A stretch of DNA of 64,000 nucleotides from Chloroflexota bacterium (GCA_009692845.1 SHYK01000005.1:37975-101974), one strand, 5' to 3'; shown: positions 16,414 through 24,517, numbered from the stretch's first letter. The notes: generated from the sequence alone by a model not told the origin. A program made the numbers and translations.

Positions 16414-17700
16414 TCAGCCTCTGAGTGCCCGTTGAACCATCTCGGCGGCTTCCATGTCCATGCCTTGAACGGCGTGCGTGTAAAGGTCCATCGTGATTCC
16501 GATGGTGCTATGGCCGAGGCGGTCGCTCGCGATCTTCATCGACACGCCTGCGCGAAGCATTAGCGTGGCATGGGCGTGGCGGAGATCATGGAAACGGAAG
16601 CTCTCGGGGATCCTGGCTCGCGCCAATGCCTTCTTGTAGTCGCGCAGCACGTTACGGCTGTGAAGCGGAGTTCCGAGGTGAGTCGAGAACACGAGCCCGT
16701 AGTCGGCCCAAGCGATGCCCGCGGCCAGTCGCTCGGCGGCTTGCTGGGCCTTGTGGGCGCGCAGCCCCTGGACCGCTTCGCTTGGGAGCCCGATGGTGCG
16801 GCGGCTCTTGGCCGTCTTGGTCTCGCCGAATACTGGTTCGGTGCCACGGACACCTTGCACCCTGGAGAGAATGCGACGGACGGTGAGGCTCCCCGATTCG
16901 AGATTGATGTCCTCCCACTTCAGCCCCAACAGTTCAGCTTGACGGAGACCCGAGTAGACAGCGAGCGTCCAGAGGGCGGCCAGGCGGTCGCCATGCTGTT
17001 GGGCCGCTTCAGCGGGTGATTTGCCTGCTTTCAGTGCATCGCGATATGTCGCGGCGTTTGCGTTGGCGACGTCTAATAGCTTCCCGAGGGCCATCCCATC
17101 CGGAGGGTGCATCTCCCGACGGGGGACGCTCGGCGGGTCCACGGCTTCGGTGAGGTTGCGCGTGAGATAGCCCCAGCGGACCGCTTGTCCGAACGCCCGG
17201 TGCAAGACGGAATGAAGGTGGTGGACCATCTTCGGCGAATAAGTCGCCGTGGCCGGGCTCTTTTGTTGGGGCCGCGATCGAACCGTCTCGCCGAGCATTG
17301 CGCCATAGAGGCGCTGAAGATCGTCGGGGCGCAGAACCCGGAGCTTCTTTCTCCCGAGCGCTGGCACCACGTGGAGGCGAACGATGCGCTCGTAATGCTG
17401 GTAGGTGCTGAGGCGAACGGTCGCCTTGGTCGCTTCGAGCCAGCGGGCGAAATAGCCCTCGACGGTCTCGCGCTCTTTGGCGGCGTCGCCGATCAAGCCG
17501 TGATCTGCCCGGCTTCGCAGCTCGTCGAGCTTCTGGCGGGTCTCGTTGCGGGTTGATCCTGAAACCGTCCGCACATCGCGCTTTCCATCGGCTTGGTATC
17601 CGACCATGATTTGCCCGGTCCACCGGCCGCCAGCCCGCTGGTAGATGGTCCCTTCGTGTGCTCCCCGTTTGTGGCTCTTGCGTTTCGGCTCGACGGTCAT
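16414..17700 (-). CDS. int: Tyrosine recombinase, element integrase
   Basis: The 428-residue protein has an N-terminal arm-binding region (GTIYQRAGGRWTGQIMVGYQ), a SAM-like core-binding domain (EGYFARWLEATKATVRLSTYQ) and the catalytic domain with Arg in SGLRQAELLGL, HxLR in HDLRHAHATLML, His in LGHSTIG and Tyr in MDLYTHAV. It should cut and rejoin attP and the tRNA site. GGGAG six bases before ATG 17700 fixes the start; the tracked start at 17766 runs into the upstream gene. It reads toward attL 100 bases away, the classic position. Confidence 0.96.
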   Translation of the reverse strand: MTVEPKRKSHKRGAHEGTIYQRAGGRWTGQIMVGYQADGKRDVRTVSGSTRNETRQKLDELRSRADHGLIGDAAKERETVEGYFARWLEATKATVRLSTYQHYERIVRLHVVPALGRKKLRVLRPDDLQRLYGAMLGETVRSRPQQKSPATATYSPKMVHHLHSVLHRAFGQAVRWGYLTRNLTEAVDPPSVPRREMHPPDGMALGKLLDVANANAATYRDALKAGKSPAEAAQQHGDRLAALWTLAVYSGLRQAELLGLKWEDINLESGSLTVRRILSRVQGVRGTEPVFGETKTAKSRRTIGLPSEAVQGLRAHKAQQAAERLAAGIAWADYGLVFSTHLGTPLHSRNVLRDYKKALARARIPESFRFHDLRHAHATLMLRAGVSMKIASDRLGHSTIGITMDLYTHAVQGMDMEAAEMVQRALRG

Positions 17701-17738
17701 CTTGTACTCCCTTGCTTGATTCTTGATTGGGATGCTAG

Positions 17739-18167
17739 TTAGCTGGCTGTCGCCCATTGGGCCCACTTCTCTGCCAGGGAGATCACGCCGAGCCCGTTTG
17801 TTTCGGGCCGGTCAGCGAGAAAGATGGCGGCGGCTTGCAGGCAGCGCAGGCGGACTTCGGTGCCATCAGTGCGCCTGGGAGTTGGCGCTCGAAGCTGCCC
17901 TTTCGGTTCGGAGGCGCCCATCTCCAAAAAGGGGACATCTTCGATGGTCGCGGGTATTTGCGACGAGACTGGCTCAATAGAGCGGACGTAGCCTTTTCCG
18001 TCCAGCGTGAGCCGGGCGGTGGTTCCAGTGGGCGGGATAGTCGGGGCAGGCGATGCGAAGCGGGACAAGTTGAACCACTTGTTTGGCTCTTCGATGGTCA
18101 AGAAGCCAGTGCCCGCGCTATTCCCCTTCGCGATGGTGCGTTCGACGGTGGCGGTCGTGGTCATCAT
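17739..18167 (-). CDS. Small protein with possible OB fold (ssDNA-binding-like), element gene
   Basis: The 142-residue protein contains GFLTIEEPNKWFNLSRFA and TARLTLDGKGYVRSIEPV, a beta-rich pattern seen in OB-fold single-strand-binding-like proteins of phages and plasmids. A C-terminal helical part follows (LRCLQAAAIFLADRPETNGL). That assignment is by pattern only and is not secure. It sits just upstream of the integrase on the same strand, which fits an accessory DNA-processing role. The ATG pair at the start follows a modest AAGGACAAAC ribosome site. Confidence 0.6.
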   Translation of the reverse strand: MMTTTATVERTIAKGNSAGTGFLTIEEPNKWFNLSRFASPAPTIPPTGTTARLTLDGKGYVRSIEPVSSQIPATIEDVPFLEMGASEPKGQLRAPTPRRTDGTEVRLRCLQAAAIFLADRPETNGLGVISLAEKWAQWATAS

Positions 18168-18218
18168 GTTTGTCCTTTCCCGGGGCCGGGGCTCGCGAGC
18201 CCCGGTCCCGATGGTTGT

Positions 18219-18377
18219 CTAGCGCTGGGCTGGCTCTTGCTCGCGAACGGTGAGATAGTTTTCGAGAGCTTCGGCAAGCAATTTGGTCATTGGCTTCCCC
18301 GACGATTGCCCAACCAGCCAAAGGCGGTGAATCAACTCTCGGGGAAGCTCGGGCTGGTATCCGCCCTGGCGGCTCAC
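18219..18377 (-). CDS. Short RHH-like DNA-binding protein, coupled to the SWIM gene
   Basis: From GTG 18377 the product is 52 residues: QGGYQPELPRELIHRLWLVG then QSSGKPMTKLLAEALENYL. A short strand followed by two helices (LPRELIHRL ... MTKLLAEALENYL) resembles ribbon-helix-helix repressors. The GTG overlaps the stop of the SWIM gene (GTGA), showing translational coupling. The longer tracked ORF (from 18554) is a shadow over the SWIM gene. A regulator or antitoxin-like role is possible, but no toxin is visible beside it. Confidence 0.6.
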   Translation of the reverse strand: MSRQGGYQPELPRELIHRLWLVGQSSGKPMTKLLAEALENYLTVREQEPAQR

Positions 18378-18712
18378 AGGACACCGCCGCAAGCGGAGCA
18401 GTAGCCCCAAAGATCGGAACCACGTCCGAAGGGTTTTGGCTTCCAGCATCCGCAGGGCCATTCGATGATCCCGAGGCCGGCGATGCGGATGCCTTCGACT
18501 GCAGCGGCTAGATGGCGGCACTGGTGGCGATAGGTGAAACCGGGGCAGGTGCACCCCGTTGGGTGTCCAGAGTGGAGATTGACCCGGTAAAAATGGCCTG
18601 GGTTCGATTTCGACTCGACTGCGACGCTTTGGCTCCCATCATCCAGCAGAATCTTTTCGCCTAGGGCTTCGATTGTTCGTGGTAGGCTTCGAGGTGCGGG
18701 GCTGGTGCTCAT
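18374..18712 (-). CDS. SWIM zinc-finger protein, element gene
   Basis: The 112-residue protein carries CTCPGFTYRHQCRHLAAAVE, a CxCx(n)CxH SWIM zinc finger, at about residues 55-75. Two more cysteine pairs follow near the end (CGCW and CSAC). SWIM fingers bind DNA or proteins and occur in many mobile elements. GAAGGTGAA before ATG 18712 decides the start. It is followed by the coupled RHH-like gene and preceded by a 69-residue ORF on the same strand. Confidence 0.75.
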   Translation of the reverse strand: MSTSPAPRSLPRTIEALGEKILLDDGSQSVAVESKSNPGHFYRVNLHSGHPTGCTCPGFTYRHQCRHLAAAVEGIRIAGLGIIEWPCGCWKPKPFGRGSDLWGYCSACGGVL

Positions 18713-18777
18713 TTCACCTTCTCCGTTTCTGGCCGCCGGGTGTGTGAGAGCTCCCGGCGGCCTTCTCAATGTTTGGG

Positions 18778-18987
18778 TTACGCGGCGATGGCGGCCAAGG
18801 GCGCACCAAGGTAGACGGCGCGCAGGGTTTGATCGACGGTTTCAAGTGTGGCCAAGGCGCCCTCCTCATCGCCCGGCTCGAAGTACGCCTTGAGCGTCCA
18901 GTAATAGGTGCCGTCCTTGGCCCGCTGCAGCTCGATGCTGGACTTGCTCTCGCGGATCGTGGTGGCCATTTGATTGGTCGGTTCCAT
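18778..18987 (-). CDS. 69-residue hypothetical protein, first gene of the leftward early operon
   Basis: The protein reads IELQRAKDGTYYWTLKAYF then EPGDEEGALATLETVDQTL, suggesting a small alpha/beta fold. I do not recognise the family. GGAGG lies eight bases before the ATG. It is the first gene after the divergent promoter region and is followed by the SWIM, RHH-like, OB-like and integrase genes, so it likely belongs to the same transcript. Confidence 0.6.
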   Translation of the reverse strand: MEPTNQMATTIRESKSSIELQRAKDGTYYWTLKAYFEPGDEEGALATLETVDQTLRAVYLGAPLAAIAA

Positions 18988-19103
18988 TGGGATTCTCCTC
19001 CGTTCTTATACTATCTTAATCGATAATGGTATACGTTGTCAACCTATTGTGATAGTTCTTGTATAATCTCAGATAATGAGCCAATCAGACGAAAGGATTC
19101 GAA
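18988..19103. promoter_or_regulatory. Divergent control region of the integrative element
   Basis: On the minus strand TTGACA (19042-19037) and TAAGAT (19018-19013) are 18 bases apart, facing the integrase operon. On the plus strand TATAAT (19062-19067) faces the HTH gene, with only a loose -35. ACTATC at 19011 and GATAGT near 19051 form a spaced inverted repeat, a candidate operator. The block is AT-rich compared with its surroundings. Confidence 0.6.
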
Positions 19104-19298
19104 TTGGCGGAAGGAGACCGATTGCTCACAGTTCGCGAGGTTGCGGAGCGGATCAGGACCACAGAGGCGACAGTGCGCCGCTGGCTGAGAGATGGACACC
19201 TAAGTGGCGTCCGGCCTGGGGGCACGAAGCTCGGGTGGCGGATCGCGGAGTCCGAGCTTCAGAGGTTCCTAAGCAGTTCGACGGCGCCCGGATCTTGA
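19104..19298 (+). CDS. Excisionase-family helix-turn-helix protein
   Basis: The 64-residue protein reads LLTVREVAERIRTTEATVRRWL then RDGHLSGVRPGGTKLGWRIA, a MerR/BldC-like excisionase fold with recognition helix and wing. In integrative elements such proteins bend att DNA for excision or control the integrase promoter. It is divergent from the integrase operon. Two TTG starts are possible: 19104 (AAAGGA upstream) and 19122 (AAGGAG five bases upstream, the stronger site). An ATG at 19076 opens a different frame that runs through this gene and is not accepted. Confidence 0.75.
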   Translation: MAEGDRLLTVREVAERIRTTEATVRRWLRDGHLSGVRPGGTKLGWRIAESELQRFLSSSTAPGS

Positions 19299-19453
19299 AA
19301 CCCCGGGGTATGCCCCCCGCGCTGTATCCAAGGCTCAGGCCGTGGGGCGGTGAATTGTCTTGCGCACCGACCATGAGGGGCGGGGTATCGGGACAGGGCG
19401 TAATAAGGACGTGCTCATCTGTGAGATGTGTCCGCGTCCACCGATTCGGAAAA

Positions 19454-19594
19454 ATGAAAGACTGGGGCTCGAACTTCAAAGTGGCTCAAAGCGCAGCGGC
19501 TCAAGCGGACAAAGCCAAGTTCGACCTGAAGGACTTACAGGCGGTGCTTATCAATGCTTGCTTTGGTTCGATGAGAGCGGGTCAAGGGGGTTAG
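19454..19594 (+). CDS. Possible 46-residue protein (weak)
   Basis: In the gap after the HTH gene an ATG at 19454 opens MKDWGSNFKVAQSAAAQADK followed by AKFDLKDLQAVLINACFG. The composition looks protein-like, with a plausible helix, but there is no good ribosome site and no recognised family. The rest of 19299-19607 shows nothing else convincing. Confidence 0.2.
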   Translation: MKDWGSNFKVAQSAAAQADKAKFDLKDLQAVLINACFGSMRAGQGG

Positions 19595-19607
19595 GGCGGG
19601 ATTGGGC

Positions 19608-20621
19608 TCAGGACCCGAAAAAGTGATGCAGATTCTCCCCCAGTGCTTTGATCACGACCACAGCCAGAAGAATCCCCCAGAGCCAAAACGGCCCATCGGC
19701 AAAGAATGCCACCCACGAAAGTCTCTTCTTCGAACGCGGTAATGGCGAAATCGGGATTGGAAGCGAATCCTGCCGCATTGACGGTCCTCGCTCGTGCAGG
19801 AGCAGATCGCGTGCCAAGACCACTCGGGTGCCCGCCGCTAGGTCGTGAAGTGCCCGGCGATCCTTTCGGACTAGGGGCACCCCAAAAGTCCATCCGATCA
19901 TGAGGTACAAGAGGAATCTGAGCGACGCTCTAAGCACACCGGCCAGGCCGCTTAGGCGCCGGCCATCAGGACCGAGGATCGCGACGCCCAGCACGTACTT
20001 GCCGACGGAACTACCCGCAAGGCCCCAGCAAAACGTGAAGTACACCGCTGCAATGAGGTATCCGAACACGGTCGCCCCGGCCTCGGTAGCCATCAGCTCC
20101 TTTACGAGGCTGCTGTCAAAAGGGGCAGAAGGAACAGGCTGGCGTACTAGAAGCAGCCAGGTAATAACGCCCCACGCAAGGAGAACGCATGCGATGTTGT
20201 CGATCATGCTGGCCAACCATCGGCGGCTCAAAGGCGCCCGCTGGTACCGCTCACCCAAAACCTTGAGACGGCTATCGAGCCCGTGGTTGTCTTCGATGGG
20301 TGCTGTCTGGGTGTCTTCACCCGCCGAGGGCTCCGGGCCTGGGACTCGGCGGCGTTCGGCCTCGAATACTTGAAGGAGTTGCTCGGTCACCGGAACCAAC
20401 ACGCCTGTGTACGCGCGCAAAGCAGCGAGAACATCACCGAACTGTGCAGAGTGGTCGAGGGCCAAAGCGCCGGCGGCGAAGATGCGAAATAGGCCATCCG
20501 TGTACGCTGTGAGCGCTTTTTGCTGCTCAGCCTCAGCTTCGTTGGTCACTCTTGCCGCCGCCGTTTCGCACCAAATTGGCGGGTCTTGCGACCGCGTTGC
20601 CGTGATGCAAGGCGCAAGCAT
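19608..20621 (-). CDS. RDD-family membrane protein
   Basis: The C-terminal two thirds form an RDD domain: SRRWLASMIDNIACVLLAWG opens the first span, a second span follows, then SSVGKYVLGVAILGPDGRR and the third region RKDRRALHDLAAGTRVVL. One more hydrophobic segment (FWLWGILLAVVVIKAL) ends the protein. The N-terminal 120 residues are soluble and helical. RDD proteins are poorly understood; some act as ion exchangers. The ATG at 20621 gives 337 residues; a GTG at 20549 is an alternative. It is likely transported cargo of the integrative element. Confidence 0.75.
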   Translation of the reverse strand: MLAPCITATRSQDPPIWCETAAARVTNEAEAEQQKALTAYTDGLFRIFAAGALALDHSAQFGDVLAALRAYTGVLVPVTEQLLQVFEAERRRVPGPEPSAGEDTQTAPIEDNHGLDSRLKVLGERYQRAPLSRRWLASMIDNIACVLLAWGVITWLLLVRQPVPSAPFDSSLVKELMATEAGATVFGYLIAAVYFTFCWGLAGSSVGKYVLGVAILGPDGRRLSGLAGVLRASLRFLLYLMIGWTFGVPLVRKDRRALHDLAAGTRVVLARDLLLHERGPSMRQDSLPIPISPLPRSKKRLSWVAFFADGPFWLWGILLAVVVIKALGENLHHFFGS

Positions 20622-20750
20622 ACTCCAGGCAGCAAGCAGTCCATGACGCAGCTAGCAAGGCGGCGGGCAGCCAACGAGAGCCCGAACAAGACGAAGACGG
20701 CCCTCGGTGGGCGGCTACCGTAGCCGCTGTCTCGAAAGACCGTGAGAGGA

Positions 20751-21029
20751 TCAAGGCTGGCGGTCCTTAAAGTTGCCTCGACGCAGGTACTTTTGCTCCT
20801 CAGCGGTGCCCGACTGCCAATATTCTTCTTGGAGCTTTTCTCGTTCCTCCCCTTGAGCAGCGAGAAGCCTGTGCAGCAGGTCAAGTCTTGCATCTTGTCG
20901 CTGTTTCCTCTGCCGATCCCGCCTCTCGCGTTCAGTTCTTTCCTCTTCAAGGAAAATGGACGCCCGGAGTTGCCGGTCGTCGGCCTCCCGTTTGAGCGTC
21001 GGGTTATGGCTCTGAAGCACGTCACCCAA
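20751..21029 (-). CDS. 92-residue charged helical protein
   Basis: The product is rich in Arg, Glu and Gln (LEEERTERERRDRQRKQRQD, LLHRLLAAQGEEREKLQEEY), predicting one long helix or coiled coil. It starts at TTG 21029 immediately after the stop of the membrane ORF 21030-21224, so the two are likely co-translated. Function is not recognised. The sequence 20622-20750 upstream of the RDD gene shows no gene. Confidence 0.45.
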   Translation of the reverse strand: MGDVLQSHNPTLKREADDRQLRASIFLEEERTERERRDRQRKQRQDARLDLLHRLLAAQGEEREKLQEEYWQSGTAEEQKYLRRGNFKDRQP

Positions 21030-21224
21030 CTAATTGACCACGAAACTGAAGGCGAAGTAGAGAATTGCCCACAGAACAAGAGCCGCTAGAACCCACCCGC
21101 CGAGTATTCCGAGGGCTTCACCGGTCGGCGGCTTGGCGCCCGGCAGCAATGGCTGGGCATGATAACTTTGAGCGATCCAGATGGTTGCGCCGATGGCAGC
21201 GAGAATCCCAGTGAAGCCTTTCAA
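21030..21224 (-). CDS. 64-residue two-span membrane protein
   Basis: Two hydrophobic stretches are visible, FTGILAAIGATIWIAQS near the N-terminus and GILGGWVLAALVLWAILYFAF near the C-terminus, joined by a Pro/Gly loop. It abuts the charged ORF 20751-21029 downstream. Together with 21259-21456 it forms a run of small membrane or coiled-coil proteins beside the RDD gene. No family is recognised. Confidence 0.5.
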   Translation of the reverse strand: MKGFTGILAAIGATIWIAQSYHAQPLLPGAKPPTGEALGILGGWVLAALVLWAILYFAFSFVVN

Positions 21225-21258
21225 GGGGCGCCTTCAGCCAACGGGAGCGACGGCTGGG

Positions 21259-21456
21259 TCACCGAAGGCGGTCCTTTATCCAAGTGAAGAGACCTGTCAT
21301 GAGGGCAATCGGAAGGCCAATCACCACAATCACAACGACGATCAACACCATAGGCAGAATGGCGGTCCCCAGAAAAAAGGTGAAGACGCCAACCGCGAAC
21401 CCGGCTGGCAGATCACTACTTACCCTCTTTGAAAAAGTCGGACAGGCGCTCGCCAA
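21259..21456 (-). CDS. 65-residue membrane protein overlapping the GMC gene end
   Basis: A very hydrophobic segment (AVGVFTFFLGTAILPMVLIV then VVIVVIGLPIALM) is followed by a basic end (WIKDRLR). The only starts are TTG 21456, which overlaps the last 40 bases of the GMC gene on the same strand, or non-standard codons. The hydrophobicity pattern supports a real product although the N-terminus is uncertain. Confidence 0.4.
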   Translation of the reverse strand: MASACPTFSKRVSSDLPAGFAVGVFTFFLGTAILPMVLIVVVIVVIGLPIALMTGLFTWIKDRLR

Positions 21457-22930
21457 CCATGATGGCAGTGAGGTTCGTGTTTACGTGGGGAATGGTGGGG
21501 AAGATCGAGGCGTCGGCCACCCACAGGTTGTCCATCCCGTGCACCCGGAGCCGCTCGTCGACTACTGCACGGGGGTTGGAAGCGGGCGCCATCATGCAGG
21601 TGCCCGAGCTATGGTGATAGCTATCCATCGTGCTCTGCGCAAAGGTGATCCAGTCATCGCTCGGGGCGGGCTGGATGAGCGGCCCGTAGAACTGCTCCAT
21701 TCCGCCACTGTGGGTCATCTCCATGATGAACTCCATCGCATTACGCATCGCCGCGATGTCCACCGGATCCTCGAGCATGGGTGAATGAACGTTCGGTAGC
21801 TCCGCCGGATCCCTATTCTGGAGGGTGACCCGGCCGCGGTTGGTCTGCTGAACCAGGTTGGCCCCCACTGGGAGCATCGGCTTGAGACTGCCCACCTGGA
21901 TGGGTGCTCCGGCGCCGATGTGGAAATTTCCGCAGGACAGGCTGGGATCGCTCTTGTACACGAGTCGCGCCCGAGGAATGATCCAGTCGGTCTGGTAGCC
22001 GGTCTGGCCCTCGAAGGTCATCGTGATCTTGGCGTGGTCCTGGTGGTTCTCGCCGACCCCGGCCAGGTTGTTCACGACCGGGATCCCCAGCCGATTCAGC
22101 TCGGCCTCCGGGCCGATGCCGGATAGCATGAGAATCTGGGGGCTGTGCAAGGCGCCCGCGCTGAGCACTACTCGGTCAGCCGTCGCCGAGTGAGACTGAC
22201 CTTCCCGGACGTACTGCACGGCGTCCACATGCTTGCCGGAGATCTTCAGCCCGGTCACGAGCGCGTCTGCGACGATGGTGAGGTTGGGCCGCCCTCGAGC
22301 GGGATCGAGATAGGCGACGGTGGTGGATTGTCGCGCGCCATTCTTGATATTGGATGCAGACGGGCCGACGCCAAATGGGTCGGGCCCGTTGAGGTCGGGG
22401 CAGATGGGCAAGCCCATCGCGGTGACCCTTTCGATGAAGGCCTGGACCGGCTCATCCAGGGGCTGATCGAAGGTCCACGGCCTTTTGATATAGATCGGGC
22501 CGCTAGACCCGTGAATCGGGCTATCCGGGAAATCTTGATCCGACTCCATCCGTCGGAGGATCGGCAAGCACTCTTCGTAGGACCAGCTCGGGTTGCCGTG
22601 GGCCACCCAGTTCTCGAAGTCGAGCCGGGTCGGGCGAGGCGCAGCCATCGCGTTGACCGACGAGCCCCCGCCCATGATCCGACCGGACAGCTCGTAAAAG
22701 GTGCTGCCGTCAACCTTTCGCTCGCTCGGATACATGAGGATGTAGTCCGACTCGAGCAGCAGGTTCACGTCGCGGCGTCCCGCCGCCACGATATCCGGCA
22801 GGGGCTGCGGGTCAGGGCCGGCTTCGATAAGGAGCACCTTGCAGGCGGGGTCCTCGGTGAGGCGAGCCGCCGCCGCGCATCCCGCCGAGCCGCCGCCGAT
22901 GATGATGACGTCGAAGATCTCCTGGGCCAT
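21416..22930 (-). CDS. GMC-family FAD-dependent alcohol oxidoreductase
   Basis: From ATG 22930 (GGAAGGAG nine bases before) the protein is 504 residues. It opens with the FAD-binding FDVIIIGGGSAGCAAAARL, has the GMC signature around GRIMGGGSSVNAMAAPRP and a second near VVLSAGALHSPQILMLSG, and ends with the catalytic His region HHSSGTCMMAP and VADASIFPTIPHVNTN. Such enzymes oxidise alcohols such as choline, sugars or aryl alcohols; the substrate cannot be told. The tracked start (23392) lies inside the divergent coxG-like gene. It is cargo of the integrative element, divergent from the CoxG/VOC pair. Confidence 0.93.
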   Translation of the reverse strand: MAQEIFDVIIIGGGSAGCAAAARLTEDPACKVLLIEAGPDPQPLPDIVAAGRRDVNLLLESDYILMYPSERKVDGSTFYELSGRIMGGGSSVNAMAAPRPTRLDFENWVAHGNPSWSYEECLPILRRMESDQDFPDSPIHGSSGPIYIKRPWTFDQPLDEPVQAFIERVTAMGLPICPDLNGPDPFGVGPSASNIKNGARQSTTVAYLDPARGRPNLTIVADALVTGLKISGKHVDAVQYVREGQSHSATADRVVLSAGALHSPQILMLSGIGPEAELNRLGIPVVNNLAGVGENHQDHAKITMTFEGQTGYQTDWIIPRARLVYKSDPSLSCGNFHIGAGAPIQVGSLKPMLPVGANLVQQTNRGRVTLQNRDPAELPNVHSPMLEDPVDIAAMRNAMEFIMEMTHSGGMEQFYGPLIQPAPSDDWITFAQSTMDSYHHSSGTCMMAPASNPRAVVDERLRVHGMDNLWVADASIFPTIPHVNTNLTAIMVGERLSDFFKEGK

Positions 22931-23080
22931 TGCTGTTGCTCCTTCCTGCCCCACAAGAGCCTCGTAAAGCTTGCTCAGGGCGAGGGTCGAACCTCGCTGG
23001 TCGCCGTAGTATATGGTTGTGATCTCATTCTTGGTTGCTGTCCTCGGTCCTGAGTTGGATAGGAGCGCGAGAGGTGCTTG

Positions 23081-23542
23081 ATGCTGTTTAGCGGAACGAT
23101 GACCCTCGATGCTGAAGCCGGCAAGGTCTGGGATTTCTTGCTCGATGCGAAAGCATTCGCGGCCTGCGTGCCGGGCGTCGAAAAGGTTGTTCAGATCGAC
23201 GAGCGGACATTTGAGGGCGTCATCCAGGCGACGGTGGGCCCCATCTCGGGCGAATTTCCGTTTCGGGCGGAAATAAAGGACAGCAAGCCCCCCACTGAGC
23301 TCTCGGCTCTGGTGCACGGCACCGACTCGATTACCAGAAGCACGATCGACGCCGAGCTGAGCCTGGTGCTGACCGCACTCCCGGCTGATCAAACGGAGCT
23401 CGGCTATAAGGCGGTCGTCAACATCAAAGGCAGGCTGGCCATCATTGGCGACATGGTCCTGCGCGCTACGGCGGCGGTGATGCTGGAGGAGTTCAAGGAC
23501 CGCGTCCGTCGCAATCTCGAGAGCGACCTGGTGACGTTTTGA
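23081..23542 (+). CDS. CoxG/SRPBCC-family protein
   Basis: The 153-residue protein reads MLFSGTMTLDAEAGKVWDFL, VPGVEKVVQ and YKAVVNIKGRLAIIGDMVLR, the pattern of CO dehydrogenase subunit G proteins (SRPBCC fold). CoxG-type proteins bind membranes or small ligands and accompany molybdenum hydroxylases, but no such genes are here. It stands divergent to the GMC oxidoreductase and upstream of a VOC gene, so a role in the same oxidative pathway is possible. Start ATG 23081 follows GAGAGGTG. A 13-bp hairpin terminator follows the stop. Confidence 0.85.
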   Translation: MLFSGTMTLDAEAGKVWDFLLDAKAFAACVPGVEKVVQIDERTFEGVIQATVGPISGEFPFRAEIKDSKPPTELSALVHGTDSITRSTIDAELSLVLTALPADQTELGYKAVVNIKGRLAIIGDMVLRATAAVMLEEFKDRVRRNLESDLVTF

Positions 23543-23543
23543 C

Positions 23544-23576
23544 AGGAAATGCGCCGTAGCATGCGGCGCATTTCCT
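23544..23576 (+). terminator. Hairpin after the coxG-like gene
   Basis: AGGAAATGCGCCG-TAGCATG-CGGCGCATTTCCT is a perfect 13-bp stem starting two bases after the stop codon. No U tract follows, but the stem is long and well placed. Confidence 0.6.
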
Positions 23577-23681
23577 ACCGGGAAGCTAAGATACCGGCAC
23601 AGTCAGAAAGTGTTGGAACCTGGGACGCAGATCCGCCCACCATCCGGTCGAACCTGGGGCGGCGGATTCGGAGGAGGAAGG

Positions 23682-24071
23682 ATGAATACATTGGAGCGGC
23701 CGTTCACCCTGGATCACCTCGACCACGTCGTGCTCCGGGTGCATGACGTGGAGAAGTCGAGCGATTTCTACCGGATGCTAGGGGGCGACGTGGGAGAGGA
23801 ACGGGGCGCGGGCGTCCCGGTCCACATCACGGATGGTCAGACCATTATTCTGCAGCGCCACCCCGAATACGTCCCCGCTGACCTCACCGCGATCGACCAC
23901 ATCAACTTGAATATTCATGCCCCGGACATGCAGCAAGTAAGCGCCTATCTGCTGGCGAACGGCGTTGAGTTCGTGCGCGAGGTGCCGACCCAGGGCGGTG
24001 ATACGGTGAGGGTCTTCGACCCTGACCGGAACGTCATCGAGATCCGGATCGTTCGGGAAGGGTCCCGCTAG
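23682..24071 (+). CDS. VOC (glyoxalase/dioxygenase) family protein
   Basis: From ATG 23682 (GGAGGAAGG upstream) the protein has 129 residues: LDHLDHVVLRVHDVEKSSDF, AIDHINLNIHAPDMQQV and FDPDRNVIEIRI. His at the DHVVL position, His at DHINL and Glu in VIEIRI are the metal ligands expected of the vicinal oxygen chelate fold. Members include glyoxalase I, ring-cleavage dioxygenases and fosfomycin-modifying enzymes; length and motifs resemble the latter group but the function is open. Same strand as the CoxG-like gene, separated by a terminator. Confidence 0.88.
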   Translation: MNTLERPFTLDHLDHVVLRVHDVEKSSDFYRMLGGDVGEERGAGVPVHITDGQTIILQRHPEYVPADLTAIDHINLNIHAPDMQQVSAYLLANGVEFVREVPTQGGDTVRVFDPDRNVIEIRIVREGSR

Positions 24072-24145
24072 ACCGTTCACCCAGTGCACCAGCGCCTTGG
24101 CCAGCAGCCGACGGCTGGAACCAGCTTGGCGATGACCAATTCCAG

Positions 24146-24517
24146 CTACCATGAACCACGGTCCCAGCCGCGCCCTACAAGGTGCCGCGGCGGAAGAGAG
24201 CGCGCTCGGGCCGATCCCAACTGGGGGTTTTGGGGGTCCGGTCCATGACGCTCAGCGAGCGTGGGGCGAGCGTGATTTTTTCCATCGCCATCATGCTGAC
24301 CCTGGGCGAGGCCGTGCGAGAGCGCCATCGAATAGCAGCTCGCATGTGAAGCCGCCAGGAGCTCCTCGGGGCTAGTGCGTCCAGACGGCGCATCGGTTCG
24401 CGAGGCCCAACTGACTGGCAGATCCTTGAATAGCTGGGTAGTCGCGGCCGTAACAAGACCTTTTCCCGTGAGCAAGTCTCCTTCCCAACTCGCTTCGGCG
24501 CGGCGATCTAGTCCCAT
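24146..24517 (-). pseudogene. OsmC-family hydroperoxidase remnant
   Basis: From ATG 24517 the frame reads RAEASWEGDLLTGKGLVTAA and TSPEELLAASHASCYSMALS, the N-terminal half of OsmC including its first catalytic cysteine. After SHGLAQ the similarity stops and the rest is Arg/His/Pro-rich noise. Another minus frame continues briefly (MMAMEKITLAPRSLSVMD). The second cysteine domain is absent, so the gene is truncated or frameshifted. OsmC reduces organic peroxides and would fit the neighbouring oxidative cargo genes. Confidence 0.65.

Noticed and set aside
19076-19594. 172-residue plus ORF starting at ATG 19076
   Set aside because: It overlaps the HTH gene out of frame and its sequence there is Arg/Pro noise; only its last 46 residues might be a separate small ORF.
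22145-23053. 302-residue plus ORF
   Set aside because: Antisense shadow of the GMC oxidoreductase.
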